Positions 5,139-6,564 of a stretch of DNA of 6,564 nucleotides are shown here, in pieces. Under the pieces are notes generated by a model. The model searched no databases, was not told where the DNA came from, and was given only the letters and a program-made list of their open reading frames with translations. The translations under genes were made by a program, and so were the position numbers. How positions within the stretch are numbered: the stretch's first letter is position 1; the number at the start of each line of letters is the position of its first letter. The DNA is from JAWLCG01 sp041687295. GTDB taxonomy: Bacteria > Planctomycetota > Phycisphaerae > SM23-33 > FEN-1343. The DNA is taken from positions 1-6,564 of the forward strand of contig JAWLCG010000289.1 in assembly GCA_041687295.1 (NCBI GenBank), written 5' to 3'.

Positions 5139-6194
5139 ATGGCCACACTGGGCATCGGCGTGATCGGCGCGGGGATGATCGGCAAGCAGCACCTGGCGAA
5201 CTTCGTCGGCGACCGCCGTACGCGGGTGCTCTGGGTGGCGGACATCGACCCGGCCGCCCTCGACTACGCAGCCAGCCACTTCGGCCCCAAGCACCTAACG
5301 AACGACTACCGCGAACTGCTGGCCGACCCGGCCGTCGACGCAGTGGTCGTGGCCACGCCGCCCAGCGAGCACACCCGCCAGGCCATCGATTCCCTGCGGG
5401 CTGGCAAGCACGTGATGCTGGAAAAGCCGATGGCCCCCACGCTGAGCGAGGCCCGCCGCGTCCTGGCCGAGGCGAATCGCCGCCCTGATCTGCTCATCAC
5501 CGACTGCTCGTGCCGTCACGCCCGGCTGAACCCCAAGTTCGCCAAGGTCAAGCAGATCATCGAATCGGGCGTATTGGGCGACGTGTACTTCATCCACCAC
5601 AACTCGGTCAACCGCCAGGGCCGGGGCGGCCTGGAGTACAACCCGCCGGCCAAGTGGTTCCTCGACCGCGCCATCGCCGGCGGCGGGCCGATGTACGACT
5701 GGGGCGTCTACGACCTGTCGTTCCACCTCGGCGTGCTGGGCGAGCCGCGGTTCCTCCGAGCGGCCGGCGGGTTCTGCGTCAACGGGCTCGACCGCGTCGA
5801 CCCCGGCACGCCGGTGTTCACGGTCGAGGAGCACGGCGGGGCGCTGATGGAGTTCGAAGGCGGCCTGAAGTACTACTGGGAGCGGGCGACCAACGCCCAC
5901 AGCCTCGTCGGCAACGAGACGCGCATCTACGGCACCAAAGGTGGGTTGCGATTTGGTTTCTGCACGTGGGACTCCCCCCAGATCGTGCACTACTACGTCG
6001 ACCGCGCCGGCCGGGGCAAGGCCCGCCAGCGAACCCTCCGCGTCAACCTGCGCAACCGCCAGCCGGACATGCACTACATGGGCCGGGCCTTCGTCGACGC
6101 CGTCCTGGCCGGCGGCCCGCCGCCCATGCCCCTCGATCTGGCCTACAAGAACCTCCAGATCCTCCACAAGGTCTACCGCGCGGCGGGGTGGTGA
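5139..6194 (+). CDS. Gfo/Idh/MocA family oxidoreductase
   Basis: This 351-aa protein is a cytoplasmic NAD(P)-dependent sugar or cyclitol dehydrogenase-type enzyme. Residues 4-120 form the Rossmann domain: the nucleotide-binding loop is GVIGAGMIG (7-15), D35 (VADID) at the end of strand 2 suggests NAD preference, and the family lysine lies in EKP (95-97). Residues 130-351 form the alpha/beta C-terminal substrate domain. In the family motif GGG..xDxGxH, this protein reads GGGPMYDWGVYDLSFH (181-196): D187 is kept but the usual catalytic histidine position is Tyr (Y191), with another His at 196. No Tat signal is present, unlike many secreted family members of planctomycetes. It probably shares a transcript with the glycosidase-like gene 164 bp upstream, since I see no clear promoter of its own. 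Substrate unknown; the family includes inositol, glucose-fructose and 3-keto-sugar enzymes. Confidence 0.92.
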   Translation: MATLGIGVIGAGMIGKQHLANFVGDRRTRVLWVADIDPAALDYAASHFGPKHLTNDYRELLADPAVDAVVVATPPSEHTRQAIDSLRAGKHVMLEKPMAPTLSEARRVLAEANRRPDLLITDCSCRHARLNPKFAKVKQIIESGVLGDVYFIHHNSVNRQGRGGLEYNPPAKWFLDRAIAGGGPMYDWGVYDLSFHLGVLGEPRFLRAAGGFCVNGLDRVDPGTPVFTVEEHGGALMEFEGGLKYYWERATNAHSLVGNETRIYGTKGGLRFGFCTWDSPQIVHYYVDRAGRGKARQRTLRVNLRNRQPDMHYMGRAFVDAVLAGGPPPMPLDLAYKNLQILHKVYRAAGW

Positions 6195-6298
6195 GCGCGT
6201 AGGCCTGGACAGCCCGTAGTACATTGACAGGCTGGCAGGATCGCTGGTGGCCAGTCACGGGGCCTTTGCCAGGACTGCAGACGCGGCGGGTGTGCAAG

Positions 6299-6314
6299 GC
6301 CGGGACGTCCCGGC
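6299..6314. repeat. Perfect 16-bp palindrome
   Basis: GCCGGGACGTCCCGGC equals its own reverse complement. It lies about 105 bases after the oxidoreductase stop. With no loop it is more a DNA palindrome than an RNA hairpin; it could be a dimeric protein site or part of a dispersed repeat. A partly similar CCCGTCAGACATCCCGG follows at 6326-6342. Confidence 0.5.
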
Positions 6315-6399
6315 ATCGCATTCCCGTCAGACATCCCGGCGCCCCGGCCGCCCAGGACTTCCCGCCGTCGCAGCCGACCGTCCGGACGCCCTGCGCGGA

Positions 6400-6444
6400 G
6401 CCCCGGAGGGGCGGAAGAATGTAGCCGGGGGCGCAAGCCTCCGG
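6400..6444 (+). repeat. Two-hairpin REP-like repeat (GGAGCCCC..TGTAGCCG type)
   Basis: GCCCC/GGGGC (6400-6404 with 6408-6412) forms a first small hairpin. A second has an 8-bp stem (6425-6432 with 6437-6444, one G-T pair) closed by a GCAA loop, a stable GNRA tetraloop if transcribed. The layout 'GGAGCCCC..GGGGCGG.AGAATGTAGCCG' matches a repeat I recall as abundant in planctomycete intergenic DNA; no search was run. Confidence 0.55.
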
Positions 6445-6564
6445 AAAAGCGTGCCTTGTGAGCGATGAGCCCTGCTATGTAGCCGTTTGTCAAGCCAGCC
6501 TGGGCAGATTGTGGGGCGTCGATCACGCAACCTGCTATTCAGTCGTCCGCGGAATCCCGTGCGG

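Larger units (their letters stand above)
6195..6564. other. Non-coding end of window with palindromes and short repeats
   Basis: Short frames on both strands show no domain or start signal. The region holds a perfect 16-bp palindrome, a two-hairpin repeat, and an imperfect direct repeat CCTGCTATGTAGCCG (6471-6485) / CCTGCTATTCAGTCG (6531-6545), 60 bases apart and identical at 12 of 15 positions. A gene beyond 6564 cannot be excluded. Confidence 0.6.

Noticed and set aside
3145..5148. Long 667-residue open frame on the - strand
   Set aside because: It is antisense to the glycosidase-like gene, has no recognisable domain, and has the Ala/Gly/Arg/Pro-rich composition expected of a GC-rich shadow frame.
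6224..6252. TTGACA at 6224-6229 as a promoter
   Set aside because: No -10-like sequence occurs at 16-19 bases spacing, and no gene follows within the window.

Overview
The window is very GC-rich. It has long non-coding gaps packed with palindromic and dispersed repeats, and a gene mix (HemK/PrmC methyltransferase, membrane fatty-acid desaturase, DUF5060/DUF4038 glycosidase-like protein, Gfo/Idh/MocA oxidoreductase) typical of Planctomycetota, perhaps class Phycisphaerae. The taxon is inferred from gene content and repeat style, not from a marker gene. A 10-base run of N at 1510-1519 marks a scaffold gap, so this is a draft or metagenome assembly.

Layout, all four genes on the + strand: (1) 133-1032, prmC, the glutamine methyltransferase of peptide-chain release factors. 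(2) 1033-1798, a 766-bp gap with no convincing gene, holding a chain of hairpins, a MITE-like inverted repeat and the assembly gap, and ending in a probable promoter. (3) 1799-2830, a three-His-box membrane desaturase followed at once by a GC hairpin. (4) 2831-3408, a 578-bp gap with a REP-like element and four copies of a 'CGAAACGAACCCAATT' repeat. (5) 3409-4974, an apiosidase-like (GH140-type fold) protein without a signal peptide. (6) 4975-5138, a short repeat-bearing spacer. (7) 5139-6194, a Gfo/Idh/MocA oxidoreductase. (8) 6195-6564, 370 bp of further palindromes and repeats with no gene.

The first two genes look like independent units: a housekeeping translation enzyme and a lipid-modifying enzyme. 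The last two are probably a small carbohydrate-processing pair, in which a cytoplasmic glycosidase-like protein and an NAD(P)-dependent sugar oxidoreductase would act on imported oligosaccharide. The substrate cannot be read from the sequence.

I found no clear new multi-gene system. The least explained content is the intergenic repeat material: the four-copy CGAAACGAACCCAATT cluster and its associated hairpins, and a REP-like element present in opposite orientation on both sides of the glycosidase-like gene.
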